Origin: Pelomyxa schiedti
Taxonomy: Eukaryota > Evosea > Pelobiontida > Pelomyxidae
Assembly: GCA_020536535.1 (NCBI GenBank)
Contig: JAHLWZ010000020.1
Span: 859 to 25,203 of the forward strand
DNA: 24,345 nucleotides
Reading direction: 5' to 3'
Part shown: positions 8,489-20,081 of the stretch, piece after piece
Layout of the letters: each line of letters opens with the position of its first letter
How positions within the stretch are numbered: position 1 is the stretch's first letter
Made by a program: the position numbers and the translations under genes
Notes under the pieces: generated by a model
Databases searched by the model: none
What the model saw: the letters and a program-made list of their open reading frames with translations, nothing else
What the model was told of the DNA's origin: nothing

Positions 8489-9364
8489 CGTGGCCACACA
8501 GTGGCTCAGGAGGAAAGCATTGTATCCATGACTCCTGGATGGGCTCTGTGCATGTGGCAAAACGCGTAGGAATTTGATAAACTTAGGGGATAGAATGGAC
8601 AATCGAGGAGAAACGACGAAAAATGGTCTAAACCTCGTTTTATCCATCCCACTCTAACGGTTAGAAACAAGCAAGATGAATAATGTTTTTCTACTCGACT
8701 TTGGCCACAATTAAACAATTTTGGTTCGGCTTAAGAGCACGCGACTTTTCTCGTGCGGCCAAGTTGTGGATTCCATTCCCGCGCATTAGCTTCGCGGCCA
8801 TCATGTTGATCATCTAAAGTTCTATTTCTATCCATACCGCTAACACTCGGTCTAAGCTAAAAATCGAGGCAGTGTGGGTGTGACACCTCCACAAGGAAGT
8901 GCGGCAGGAGGGTTTGGAAAGATGACTTGTGTTTACAACAACGAGGTGGTTGGCGTGGTTGCCAGGTTGTTGGCGTGGCATGTGATTTTTTTTGTGGTAC
9001 ATGCCACTCGGAGTACTTCTGGCAATGGGAACTAAAGTCCAGTAACTATTTTATTTGTCAAGTGGAGCAAATAGTTACTAGACTTCGTCGGGGAACTCCA
9101 ACTTGTTGTGGAGTGGCATGTACCGCAAAACGAGCCCCCCAAACCATCATTCCTTCTCTGAAGCGAAGTGGTTGTCAGGCTGTTCACTCCCTGTCACTTG
9201 AACACGTGGGAACGGAAAGAACATAACGCCACTGTTATGGAGTTAGAAGAATAACACGTTATGGACAATTCAATTTCAAGGAAGCACCATGTGTACTTCC
9301 ACAAAGTACACGAACTCGGCCTTGCCCGCAAGGCTCTGAAGTCTGGCGCACTTTAGCGGGATGA
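8489..9364. other. Intergenic, hairpin-rich, no gene supported
   Basis: No frame here has convincing protein character. The tract contains the 141-base foldback at 8990-9130, a hairpin GTGTACTT/AAGTACAC at 9291-9311, and GCCTTG/CAAGGC at 9319-9334. A weakly tRNA-like segment lies near 8730-8790. Confidence 0.5.
8990..9130. repeat. 141-bp foldback sequence
   Basis: The outer arms 8990-9009 and 9111-9130 are reverse complements at 19 of 20 positions. The inner arms 9041-9051 and 9069-9079 (AGTAACTATTT) are perfect, and part of the sequence between also pairs. A near full-length hairpin with degraded middle arms fits a small MITE-like relic. No gene lies within it. Confidence 0.7.
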
Positions 9365-9424
9365 TTGGAGAGACTGAGGACTGAGCCGAATCTGGACTAT
9401 TACCAGAATGAGACAGCGAAGGTA

Positions 9425-9802
9425 ATGATCAGCGCACAGCATCTGATGGCAGGGGAGGGCCCATACCACGCACAAAATAGAATTTTTGGTGTGTCCACCA
9501 CCTTTTTTGTCACGCACCGATTTTTTTACAAGATGCCGAAAACCACAGTGGTGTCAACAGCCTTGTTTGGGTGCCAGGACAAGTCCACCACTGTTCTGGA
9601 GTGTGACGTGACGTCTTCTAAAATCACTGAACACAATTTGGGCAACAGTGTTAACATGGTGTTCTTGAGTGAAACTGGAAACTGGTGTTTTTTGTATTGT
9701 GCCCCAAGTCCTGATTTGGTGTGTCATTGGTCAGCACACATGGGTCCATCATTACCACCATCTAATCTCTCTAGAGTTTTTCAGCAAGGTGCCCAAGAAT
9801 GA
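9425..9802 (+). CDS. Uncertain ORF, possible gene remnant
   Basis: An open frame from ATG 9425 gives about 125 aa ending GAQE. The stretch GCQDKSTTVLECDVTSS...NMVFLSETGNWCFLYC has the strand-turn texture of the propeller-like family in this window, but no defining motif is present. Upstream codons stay open to about 9365 without a convincing start. It ends 14 bases before the stop of the convergent minus-strand kinase gene. It could be a decayed exon or chance. Confidence 0.25.
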   Translation: MISAQHLMAGEGPYHAQNRIFGVSTTFFVTHRFFYKMPKTTVVSTALFGCQDKSTTVLECDVTSSKITEHNLGNSVNMVFLSETGNWCFLYCAPSPDLVCHWSAHMGPSLPPSNLSRVFQQGAQE

Positions 9803-9815
9803 GGCTCTGGAGAGA

Positions 9816-12672
9816 TCAGAGTTTGTTTGTGGAGGGAGATTGTTGCGTGAGTGCTGAGATGGCATCTGCAGCTGAGAGCCTGGCAGCCTTGTCAGGGTTC
9901 ATCATCCTAATCATCACGGACTCCACCAACAGAGCAACAGTGGGGTCCACACCACCATTGTGGTTCTGATCAACCTCCTCTCCTAATGTCACAGTTGTCG
10001 TTTGGGTTGGCAGTGGTTGTGGTGGTGTGGGTGATGCTGCTGATGAAAACAGTGAGAAAGGGAAGGCACGTGAAAGGCGTGACTTAGGCACAGCTTTTGC
10101 TGGTTGCACTTGGGGCTGTGAGGGTTTCACAGATGAAACTGAATGAAGAGGGAACTGGCTGAGGAGTTTCTGGGTGTTGAACGTGCTCATGTCACCATTC
10201 ATTGTGCTCCCAATGAACCTGTTGGATTGTGGCAGGAGAGCATCCCAGAAAGTGAGGGCAAGTGCAAAGGAGTCACACTTTGAGTATGAGAACACACTAC
10301 TTGTGCCCCTTGTGATCCTCTTGAGGAACATGCTCAGCTCTGGTGGCATCATGCCTGTATTGCCCCATGGTTGCGACGTGGCTGACACCATCATTTCCAT
10401 GCTTGGGCAGTGCTGTGCCTCGCCAAAGTCGATCAGTGTCAGTTTTCCAGTCTCTGGATCAACGAGAATGTTGTCTCCCTTGATGTCCCTGTGTTTGTGT
10501 TACAACAGAACATCAAAAGAAGAAGGGTGGTGTTACCTGTGAACAACAAAATGTGATTCAATGTGGGAGATTGCCTTGAGTCCCTGAACAAACAAATTCT
10601 TAACTTTGACAGTGCTGGAGGTGGAAGAGAGGAGGAATGATGACAGTGTGATCCCACAGTGGGGCATGAGGATGGCCAATGATTTGTTGTTGCAGAGTTC
10701 CCTTTCTATAAAAGAAATACCAAGGGATGACCAAAGCACCAAGAGGGTGGATCACATTTGGGTGATTTGGAACCAGTGAGAGGACAACACACTCAGCCAT
10801 GTATTTCCTCCGCAGCAGTGTCTGTTGTGGGGTGTTCTCCCAGTTGAAAATGATCTTCATCACCATGTCTGTGGTTGTTGAATCTGATGCTGAAGCAGAA
10901 CAACTTGCAGTTGATGATGATGAGAAAATGGGAGTGGTTGTGGAACTGGTTCTGCTCCTGTTGGCTGCTGCATTTGTGAATTGCACTTTGAACACAGCAG
11001 CATTTGATCCTGTACCAAGCAGTTTCTCCACATCAAAATCACCAACATTGGCAGAAATCAGTGATGTCATTGTGTTCAAAATGGTCTGCATAAACATGGA
11101 TGAAGTGTGAAAAGAGGAGGGAGACAGGAACCATGTATCTTGTGGACTTCACAACTTCTTCTTGGAGCTCTTTCCTCAAATTTGCCACTGAAGTTTGTTC
11201 CTGAAAGAGTGCTGCCTCTGTGGTCTTTGCACAACTCTCAAGATGTTCATTTTCTTTCTGCAGCTGTGGAAATAAAAAATCTTATCATAATTGACTCACA
11301 TGCCTCATCAATCTTCTTTGTCAAGTCCTCCCAGAATTCCTTGTTTCATTTAATTGTTAATCTGGGTTCTGGGGAAAAAGTACTGCACCTCCAAATTGAT
11401 AACTGCTTGATGTTCCTGTGGTGTGGCAGAAGAGTTGAAGTTAATGAATTTTAAGAAGCTTGAGAATTGTGGAACCTCTGCTTTCTCTCTTTCCAACTGT
11501 GCCACTTGTTTCTTGAGAGACTCAAATTGCTGTGTGATCTAAGAAGTGAACGAGGCAATAACACAACACACCTCTTCATAATGTGCCCTTTCTTCAAGGA
11601 GCTGTTCTTTCAGGGATTCAACTTGATTTTTCAATGTTTCAGGAGTGATTTCTTCTTGTTGCACTGCAACGTTGTTCCTCCCATTGTTGCTCACTGAAGA
11701 TGAGGAAGAGATCTCAGAGAGGATATTTGATGCACCCCTGTGACCAAGCTTGGCAGCCATCACCAACCAGTGATGTGACTGGTCCACGTCACAATCAACA
11801 CCAACACCATCCCTGAGACACACACCAAGGTGAAACATTGAAACAGGATCACCACCCTCAGCACCCATCTGGAAATATCCAACAGCAGCTCTCTTGTCTG
11901 TTGGTGCTCCACAGTCTCCCCTTTCACAATACTCTCCAATTTCCCCAAGTGCCCCTGCGTCCAATGGTGTACTCTTTGCCTTGTTGTACAACTCCTGAGC
12001 CTTGTTGGTGTCCTGGACAACACCAACACCCCTTTCATGACAATACCCAAGGAACACATCAGCCCTGTAACGACTTCTAATCCCTAGAGCACAGTTGAGT
12101 AGTTCCACACCCTTTGCCACATCCTTTGCCACGCCACACCCCCACAAGTAACACCACCCAAGGTACGCCTGTGCATCTTTGTTGTCACCAGACTGGTGGA
12201 TGAGCTGCACGGTCATGGCCCAGTCCCTCTGCACACTCTCACCACGCAAATAACACACACCGAGCCGCCAGGAGTGGCCTGGCCACACGCTAATTGCAGA
12301 AGTGTAGAATGACACAGCCATCTGTTGGTCGCGCTCCACACCCACGCCATGCTGATAGCACCACCCAAGCCGCGCCATTGCCCAGTTGTACCGCAGGTGA
12401 GCAGCCATTGTCCACGCCGACACCGCCTTGTCCGTGTTACGGTTGTATCCATCATCACCACTTCCATTGTAGTAGTCACACCCAACATCAAACAGCCCAC
12501 GCCCATCGCATGCAGTGTTGTAGCGGCGCAGTGCCTCGTCGAGGTTCTTAGCTACTCCTTGATCACCTGTGCGGTAACACCGTGCCAGTTCACTCATTGC
12601 GTCTGCCTTCTCGACGAAGGAACCAATGCAATTGTGGGTGCTCTCGAAGTGGGTTGCGGTCACTGCAGCCAT
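9816..12672 (-). CDS. Sel1-repeat, coiled-coil, protein-kinase fusion (copy 2, kinase lobe damaged or altered)
   Basis: Paralog of the gene at 4493-7021 in the same orientation. The Sel1 exon is 12672-11572. A 42-nt intron (11530-11571) sits at exactly the same place as in copy 1, and here contains an in-frame stop, which supports splicing. Coiled-coil exons are 11529-11476 and 11263-11132, possibly with a 27-nt exon at 11389-11415; this part is uncertain. Kinase exons are 11085-10721, then 10701 or so to 10537, then 10488-9816. Gly loop, VMKII, HRDIKGDN and DFG are kept. Compared with copy 1, about 85 bases are missing at the third kinase intron, removing its acceptor and 18 codons (PAEFVEKIP...). 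The frame is restored only if a 19-nt GT...AG stretch (10702-10720) is spliced; otherwise the kinase is truncated. An insertion of roughly 18 residues is present in the Pro/Gln-rich tail. Confidence 0.78.
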
Positions 12673-12799
12673 AGGAATTAGTGGAATTGATCTGAGGTTT
12701 AGGATTTGCCAAAGAGGAAAACGAAAGCTAAGGCAGAGGAGGCTCTCAGGAAAGTCCTTGGTTGTCCTCAAGGCTGCAACATTGGTGAAGTCAACCAAA

Positions 12800-15700
12800 A
12801 TGACTGCGATTACGACTCCAATTGAGGGACACCATCATCAGCAGAAATACTTCCCATTGCCTGCAGAGAGTGGAGTTGGTGGTGGTGTGCCTCCTCTTCA
12901 GGTATCGCAAATCCGGATTCCCGCTTTGGGATTTCCCAGAAACCTATCACAGATGCAGCCGCGACCAATGGCGCAAGCGTGCGGCGGGGGAGTGCTGGAC
13001 TACGTGATAGGTGGTGGTGGTGGTGGCGCAGCAGCGGCGAGGACATCCACAGGGACAGGTGGCGGCCCCCAGCAGCGCGACGGAACCACCACAACCAGCA
13101 GCAGGATGGTGAGCCACCAACCAACCAGGGAGAGGGTCGGGACACGGGAACAAACCACAAACCCTCGACCAAACCAATCAACTAATAGCAGGGAGACGAG
13201 AGCATAATGATGATGGCTGCTGCCGCCAGCACCACTGCGTCGGCGGTCGTGGGGCTTGGGGATGGTGGGCTGGGTGTGGGTGTGGGTGGGGGTGGGGGTG
13301 TGGGTGTGGGCGTGGGCGTGGGCGTGGGTGGCGGGGGGATGGGAGTGGGGGTGGTGGACCAGGTGGGGGCGGCTAGGGGGCAGATGAGGGGGCTGCTGGA
13401 CCAGTTCAAGTCCTGGGCCGCACCCACGCCCCAGTCCCAGTCTCAGCCGCAGGCGCAGGCGCAGATGGCGGGTCTGGTCACTCCCTTCACCAACTCCAAC
13501 CAGTCGTCTCCTCTCGTTGCCTCTGAGTGTGGAAGATTGGCTGTCCTCACAAAGGTTTTTTTTGTGTTTGTTTCTGTTTTAGTTCCCTTTTTTTTTTTTT
13601 TTTTTTGGTTCAGCTAAATAAATCAATTAATTGTCCAGGCTTTTGATCTCTTGCTGAACTCTCCGAGTGAACCCTCATCATTCCTCAACAATTTCAGCAC
13701 CATGGCGGTTCTGGTCAATGACACGTTCAATGAAATTCTACAGTTTACCTCGGATCCAGCTCCGGCTGTTCGTGCTGCAGTCATAGGTTTTTTGGATACA
13801 ATTTGCCGGAAATTTCCTGAAAGTATTTTGCCTTCCCCCGTTTAAAAAGGAAGCTTATTTCATTCCAAGGAATCGAACCCTGCACAGTTATGTTTCTACA
13901 TATTGTTGATGACAATCCTACGGTGGTTGTCAGCAGGATCTTCTTAGCTGTGGCGAACTTGTGGCCGAAATCCTTGGAAATCTTGTATAAACAATCAACG
14001 AAAACACAGAGTAACTTATTTTGATTAGACTCAAGCCTCCCAGTGAAGGGCCTGCAGATCCACATGCCCTCTGGAATAACATCAACACACTCAAGACTCT
14101 ATGCATAACACGATCACTTTTTTTACCAGAGTGTGCCAGAGTGAATTCCATAAGACTGATGGAATCTGTGATCCTCTGTGGAACCAACAGTGAAAATGTA
14201 AACGATGGCACATTTTCTCTTGAAAAAATCCCTGCCACCCATCATGTGTTGTCTGCCGCATCAGTCAACAAGGATGCCATGGAGGTCTTTGATTTGTTGA
14301 TTCAAATGGCTAACAAAATACAGTAATCATACCCTTTCCGTGGGGTTTCCTTTTACTCACCAACCCTTCAGAACAAGCACACATGCTATTGTTATTGGCC
14401 GGATACTTCTTGACCTTGGCAAACAGCGGCAATCACTTCTTTCTCAGGTCTTGCAAGCAGTGAAGTCCATAATTTCTCTCAGCAACAGCTTCACCGCTCA
14501 GTTGCATTCTATACATTACACATTAAAACTTTGTTTGCTGTCTGCACTAAGGTTTTCTTCAGCTCCCTTGAGTAATGTACTTATCTGTTTATTTTTTTTC
14601 AGAACAAATACACAAACCGTTACAGTGAATATGCCGCTATTCACAGAGCTACTCACTGAACTGGGGGCAAAAGACCTGCTCAATGAACACCTGGAGAATG
14701 TATTTCCACCAACTGTTCAGATGATGGTCTAACAATACTGAAACCTTCAGGTGAATGAACTTGCTATGAAAGCCGACAGTCCTCCTCTTACTCCTCCTCC
14801 TTCACAGCAAATAAGTGGTCCCAATACACCCCCGACTCAACCATTGCAATCCAGTGCTGCTCCCGTGGCCTTGTCACAGTCTCCACCTCCTCAGCTGCTT
14901 CCACAACCTCCACTTCAACCCCCTATGGCTCCAACACAGTATCCTCCGCACCCCTATGCCTTGATTCTTGAACAGCGGCTTCCTGGGTGAAGCAAAGAGG
15001 GTTGTATTTCTTTTCCTTCTAATTTATTTCTAGAATTTCGCAACTATCAGCCTCATCCGTTGTTGACATTGCCCTTGAAAATATGTGGAGAATAGAGGCC
15101 GCTTCTACACCTCCTCCCTTTTACGGCTCTCTCCCAGAATCTTTGGACCAAGTATGCCCCATTGCACCCTATGACAATTCAGAAAACTGCCATAAAAAAA
15201 GATGCTTTTGCACATTTCTCAAGTTGCAAGCTCAAATCCTCCTCCAGAAGTTACTTCTAGAAAAAGGAGGGATCCAAGACTTGCCCGCCTTGAACAAACA
15301 GAGTAAAGTAAAACTCAAATTCAATAAAAGTAAACGCTTCTTAGATTGCCCCCACTGTCAATGCAAATTCCACTTCCGTTATCAGCCATGCAAACACCAC
15401 AAATGCAAATGCCACCCCTGCAAATACAAGGCCAAATCCCACTGCCAATGCAACCTCCACTCAACCAACCAGACTACAGTATGACACCATCTGCGCAGCC
15501 ACAACAGTACCCATCATATACACAACAAGTTCAGTTGGTGCAAACAGCACCAGAACCTCAGCAGGCTGTTCCAGCACAGGTGAAATTACCCTCAATCAAC
15601 ACACGGCTAACTACTTCAGGGTTCCCTATCTTCAAACGACATGGTTGAAATGAGTAACAGTGCAATTCAGCGAATTCTGATGGCAGAAGAAAACGTACCT

Positions 15701-18079
15701 TTTATCCTGCCCACTTTTTTCTCACGGCATTCAGGCTGCAATTGCAGGAGCACTGGATTTACGATCCAGTCTCATCGCCAAGCTTGTTTCGTTCCAATAT
15801 CAAAACAGTGATAACATTCCTCAAATCATATCCTTTATTCTACAGGATCTGACTGCAAGGTTTCTTTCTGAACGTCTGCTCGTACGAAGAATAATTTTTT
15901 TTAGGAGACCTCTTGCACTCAAGTTGATGTATGCAATTGCTGCCAGAGAAATCAAATCCAACAATGGTGGCATTTTGTATGCTGAATTTTGCAAACAGTT
16001 GTTGATTGGTGCAGCGCAAACATTGCAAGTTTCACATAAAATTTTGAGCAGTATTTTTATCCAGGTAAAAAAGCTCCAAAGCAATCCGGTGTTCTCTTAC
16101 ATTCAGACAGGCACCCTGGGTTCCTGACGAAGTTCTGGCAATCCTGTATCTTTGGTCTGAGAATCAGCAAAATCTATCAGCCTTGCATATAGTGAAGGAA
16201 TGGGCTGCTTACCTCCCGCCATTGCGGTCAAGATGCCTTTCTCATGTGCTCAAGTTTGTCACCTCAAAGGGTACTTGCTCTCTTCCACCCTCAACGATAG
16301 GATTTTCCTCAAAAAAGAGTGCAGATAATAAAATGAGTACGGCAGCGACAGATATTATCACCAATTATCTCTATAAGGTTCCGTCTGCCTCTGCTCAAAT
16401 CATCGAATTCTCCAACAATCTCTTGGGACCAATTTATTGCAAGGTATACTTTCATTAATCATTTTATTTCCTTACTGTCTTTGTTGGTTTTTTAAAGCCT
16501 GAAGAAAAAATTAAAAAAGAGATGATGGAGATCACTCTCGATAACGCAGATATCACCTTCCAGGTTCACATGTGTAAAGTTAATTAAGTTTTATTGATTA
16601 TTGAATGAAGGAACAAAAGGAAAAGCTTAGTCCGGAAGAAGTTTCCTCAAGACTAGCATTCTATTTTAAACTGGTTGCCAAAGACTTCACTCTGCTCACT
16701 AAGTATTCTTATAATCGTTTAAAAAAACTCCTCATTCTCGAAAAGGTTGTTTGAAGTTTATTCCCTTTGCGACAAACAAACACAGAAAGTGATGCACAGT
16801 CTTGCACCTCCATTGGTGGCTGTAATGCCAAAGGAAGATCCAACGTTCCTCCAAATATTGGATGGTTTGGCGCCAGGGTGCAACGTCGAAGTCTTGGTTT
16901 TGCTGTTTCTGCATTTAATGACTGACCAAAGTAAATTATCCCCCTTTTTCTTCATTGCTCATGTTTCCTGCAGCCAAACCACCACCAAAGCTGGTCGACG
17001 CTGTGAAGAGGGTACACGTTGCACTTTCCAACGATACAAGGTTTCTGGTGTCAATTGTTGCAGGTTTGACGAAGGTGTGACACAAACGATACCGAGACAG
17101 AGATTAATCTCCCTTCTCAATAATCAACAATAATCAATTATACACAGGAAGAGATCCAAGAGTATCTCCCCAAGTATTTGGGTCTTAAACCCAATGTATT
17201 ATTGGCCATGATTAACAGAATACTGCACACACCGTCCTCTCCACTGGACCCAAGATCTTTTTTGATAATGTTGCACACTGTTCCTACAGCCTATGTCAAA
17301 TCCGCTATTGAGCGTATGTCCACTACTAGGTGCCGGTACATTCATCAACAAGATATATTCATATAGCAATACGAATATGCCTTGAGCAAGGAAATATCTA
17401 CACTCAAGACGTCCTTGCAGCCGTTTTGCAACATTTAGTGGACGAAATTCCGGTACCCCCACTTTTCATGAGAACGGTGTGTAAACTCTCTTGACTCACT
17501 CAACACACTAACTTTGTAAATGCAAACAACAAAGACAATCTGGGTGGTGCAAAAGCACCGAAAGTTGATGAGCTTTGTGATGAACCAGTTGCTGTCAACT
17601 CTTATCCGCAAGCAAGTCTGGTTGGACCGCATCCTATGGGAAGGATTTGTCAACGTAGTGAAGGTAAACTTGTTGTTCTGTTCCAACAAAACAAAAACAA
17701 CTCAACCCAAACCCAAACCTTAAACCACAAAAACCCAAGCACCAAACTAACATTCCGGAAATAGATTTCCAAGCCGTTTTCGTTCCCGATAATATTACAG
17801 CTTCCGCCGGCGCAACTTGCGGTGCTCCTGCACAACAACGCGGACCTGCTGGGCTCACTGAGGACCTACTGCCACAGCACACAGCCCAAGATGCCCCCGC
17901 ACGTTTCCAAGGTTCTGGAACACCCCGAATCCTTCCTCCCATCATCCGCATCCCCGCCGGCATCCTCCTCCCCTTCTTCACCATCACCTCCACCAACAAC
18001 AACCCAACAACCACCAAACAACACACCAGCACCTTCACCCAAAGACAAACCAACCCCAACCCACCCCCAACAACACTAA
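12800..18079 (+). CDS. Symplekin (mRNA 3'-end processing scaffold)
   Basis: Symplekin/Pta1 is the scaffold of the cleavage-polyadenylation machinery. The core from ATG 13207 joins 22 exons: 13207-13554, 13639-13822, 13870-13984, 14029-14322, 14378-14551, 14603-14699, 14751-14986, 15034-15151, 15202-15302, 15345-15579, 15620-15694, 15735-15859, 15905-16064, 16111-16443, 16498-16563, 16611-16702, 16746-16930, 16974-17074, 17148-17313, 17367-17476, 17535-17663 and 17765-18079. All phases fit, giving 1252 aa. Family marks are the HEAT-like N-terminus (PAVRAAVIGFLD), KRRDPRLARLE, APWVPDEVLAIL, LFEVYSLCDKQTQK, KQVW...LWEGFV and ILQLPPAQL. Two in-phase exons (12800-12901 and 12953-13108, then acceptor 13188) would add 92 residues and give 1344 aa, which I favour moderately. 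The N-terminus is Gly/Val-rich, the middle linker Gln/Pro-rich, and the tail Ser/Pro/Thr-rich. Confidence 0.92.
13261..13350 (+). repeat. GGGTGT-type low-complexity coding tract
   Basis: Repeated G-runs (GGGTGTGG, GGGCGTGG) encode alternating Gly and Val near the symplekin N-terminus. Many closely spaced G3-G5 runs lie on the coding strand, so G-quadruplex formation is possible. Confidence 0.7.
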
Positions 18080-18133
18080 CTGCTCACAACCAATTAAAAA
18101 TACCACCACAAACTGAACACAGTAAAAACAAGC

Positions 18134-18150
18134 AAAAAAAAAAAAAAAAA
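18134..18150 (+). promoter_or_regulatory. Poly-A tract abutting a start codon
   Basis: Seventeen consecutive A bases end in the A of ATG 18150. A similar A-run on the minus strand (T-run about 23680-23692) precedes ATG 23669 by some ten bases. A-rich leaders are common before starts in compact protist genomes. Whether this acts in transcription or translation is inference. Confidence 0.35.
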
Positions 18151-19969
18151 TGAGTGAAGGTGGTGATGATCCACGCGACATCGTGGTTGTTGTCGGGGGC
18201 CGACGCACCCCTTCGGGCAAGCACGACGTGACGATCGTCCGCAGCGAGATCTTGTGGACGCTCGTCGTGCCGTGGTGCCGCGCGTCGCCGTCGTCGCCCC
18301 TCTCGCGTTACCGGTCGCCCCCCCCGTCTACATCGTCAGATACGAGCAGCATCAAGGTTGAGGCCTCAGAAGAGCCGACAGCAACAGCACCAACACCACC
18401 AACAACAAAAGCAACAAAAGCAACAACAAGAACCAAGAAGAGGGAAGAATTCGACATGGAGCTACTACGCAGTGGTGGCGGCGGTGACAGCGTAATTGTA
18501 GTTGTGAACAACAATAATAGTAGGAGGGGTGCTGGTGCTGGTGCTGGTGCTGGTGCTGGTGTTGGAGGAGGAGGAGTTGGGGGCGGTGGGGGGGTTGTGA
18601 TGCCGGCGATTGGTGTGGGAGAAACCGGCAGGAGAATGACATCCAGCGACGAAATGACCGCGTTCATTGTGAGTGTCGGGGAGTCTTTCTGGCCGCTGTC
18701 ATCGCTGGTGGCTTCGCTGCTGGTTCCGCCGTCGTCGGTGTGCGCTGCGCAGCGGCAGGGCAGCGGCGCCGGCAGGGGTGGCAGCGGCCGCGGCGGCGGC
18801 GTGGCAGTGACGAGGCCCACTTTGAGCCAGGGACTGGTGAAGATGTGTGCTACGGCGGGGGCTGTGAGGGTTATATCTGCCTTGATGAGGAGGATAATGG
18901 TTCTGGAATCAAAAAGGGCTGTGGCTCCCGCTACTAGTGCTAGTTACAGTACTACAACCAGCGGCGGTAAGGGGGGAAGGGGTGGCTGTAGTACGGGCAA
19001 TGGTGTAGGGAGAGGAAGGGGAGCGAAGGTATTAATACCGTCTGTGACAAGAGATAAGGAAGAGCAATCAGATACCTCCCAAGATGTAAAGGAGAGCAGA
19101 ATACATATAGCAACTGCGAAGCCACCACACCAAGTATGGGTTTGTGAGAGAGGCGAAACACACAAAGAAAAAAGGAAGACAGCCAACGTGGTACTGTGGG
19201 ACCCACTTTCTGCTTGCTATGTAACTGACAGTCACCTTGAGAGCATGAATTCGCCTCCTCTGACCTCTAACAATACCCAAGAGGCTTCAGGAGGGAAGAC
19301 CATTGAGCCACATGGAGAGAAGATTTCCTGCCCTTCCACAGTTCCGCTAAATGGTACTTGTATTCCCCACAGCACATGGCTTGTCGCACTAAATGAAGCC
19401 TGTGCAAATGGACACCTTCGGTTTGCTCAATGGGTAACAACCTTACTTTTAAATTCAATGCTTTACTGACCCCTTCTCAGGTTACAATGATGGATCCGAC
19501 CTTGTCCAGGAAGGATGCTCAAGCCAAGAGTAACTCACTGTTCAGGACAACTTGCCAGGCCGGGCACCTGGCAGTGGCCAAGTGGCTTGTGGATAAGTTC
19601 TCACTGACCAAGAACGACGCCGCGGACATGTGCAATGCAGCCTTCCGGCTTGCCTGTGCGAGTGGAAGGCTGGAAATGGCTCAGTGGCTGGCCGGTAGGT
19701 TCTCACTCAAGAGGTCAGATATCTCTGCCGTGGACAACTATGCCCTGAACCACGCCTGTGAGAACGGCCACCAAGCAGTTGTGGAGTGGCTATGCAATAA
19801 GTACACAATAACATCATCAGACATCTCAGGAAACTCACTCTATGGGCTTGTAAGGCGCAGCACAGAAAACGGCCACACAGCCCTTGCACAGTGGTTGGTA
19901 TGTCAACTTTCATTGCAGCAGCACACAATGAGTAGCCCCCCTCCCTTGTGTCACACCAACAACACCTAG
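18150..19969 (+). CDS. Ankyrin-repeat protein with long low-complexity N-terminus
   Basis: Exons 18150-19433 and 19481-19969 are joined at a 47-nt phase-0 intron (GTAACA...CTCAG), giving 590 aa. The first ~420 residues are mostly low complexity: Thr/Lys-rich, a (GlyAla)n run coded by GGTGCT repeats near 18528-18560, and Gly/Arg-rich segments. Ankyrin-type repeats begin at NGHLRFAQW, which the intron splits, and continue with GHLAVAKWLVDKFSL, GRLEMAQWLAGRFSL, GHQAVVEWLCNKYTI and GHTALAQWLV. These repeats have a WL(V/A)xxF/Y signature and spacing longer than the canonical 33-residue ankyrin repeat. They are likely to bind proteins; no enzymatic domain is seen. The gene starts only 70 bases after the symplekin stop. 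The Gly/Arg-rich N-terminal half could be less reliable than the repeat region. Confidence 0.82.
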
Positions 19970-20081
19970 AGTACATAATACGAAAATGTTCACAACAAAA
20001 TAGCCAAAAAAAAGTTTGTTTTGTATAAACGTTGTTATTACTTTGTGTTCTGATGTAAAATCAGAAGATAGCGGGTGTTGA

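Noticed and set aside
8730-8790. tRNA-like segment (CTTAAGAGCACG... GTGGATTCCATTCCC)
   Set aside because: It has a D-arm-like and T-loop-like look, but the T stem does not pair well and no acceptor stem is found. At best it is a decayed tRNA or SINE relic.
11300-11339. Extra 40-nt coiled-coil exon in Sel1-kinase copy 2
   Set aside because: It leaves the wrong phase and a stop follows; skipping it keeps the frame.
13930-14238. Minus-strand frame opposite symplekin
   Set aside because: It covers exon-intron boundaries of symplekin that are well supported by phase and homology.
14727-14750. A 24-nt intron in symplekin
   Set aside because: A 51-nt intron at 14700-14750 uses a typical GTATTT donor and the same acceptor in the same phase, matching the other introns.
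18308-18820. Minus-strand Ser/Pro-rich frame opposite the ankyrin gene
   Set aside because: It is low-complexity complement of the Gly/Ala/Thr coding tract, with no motif.
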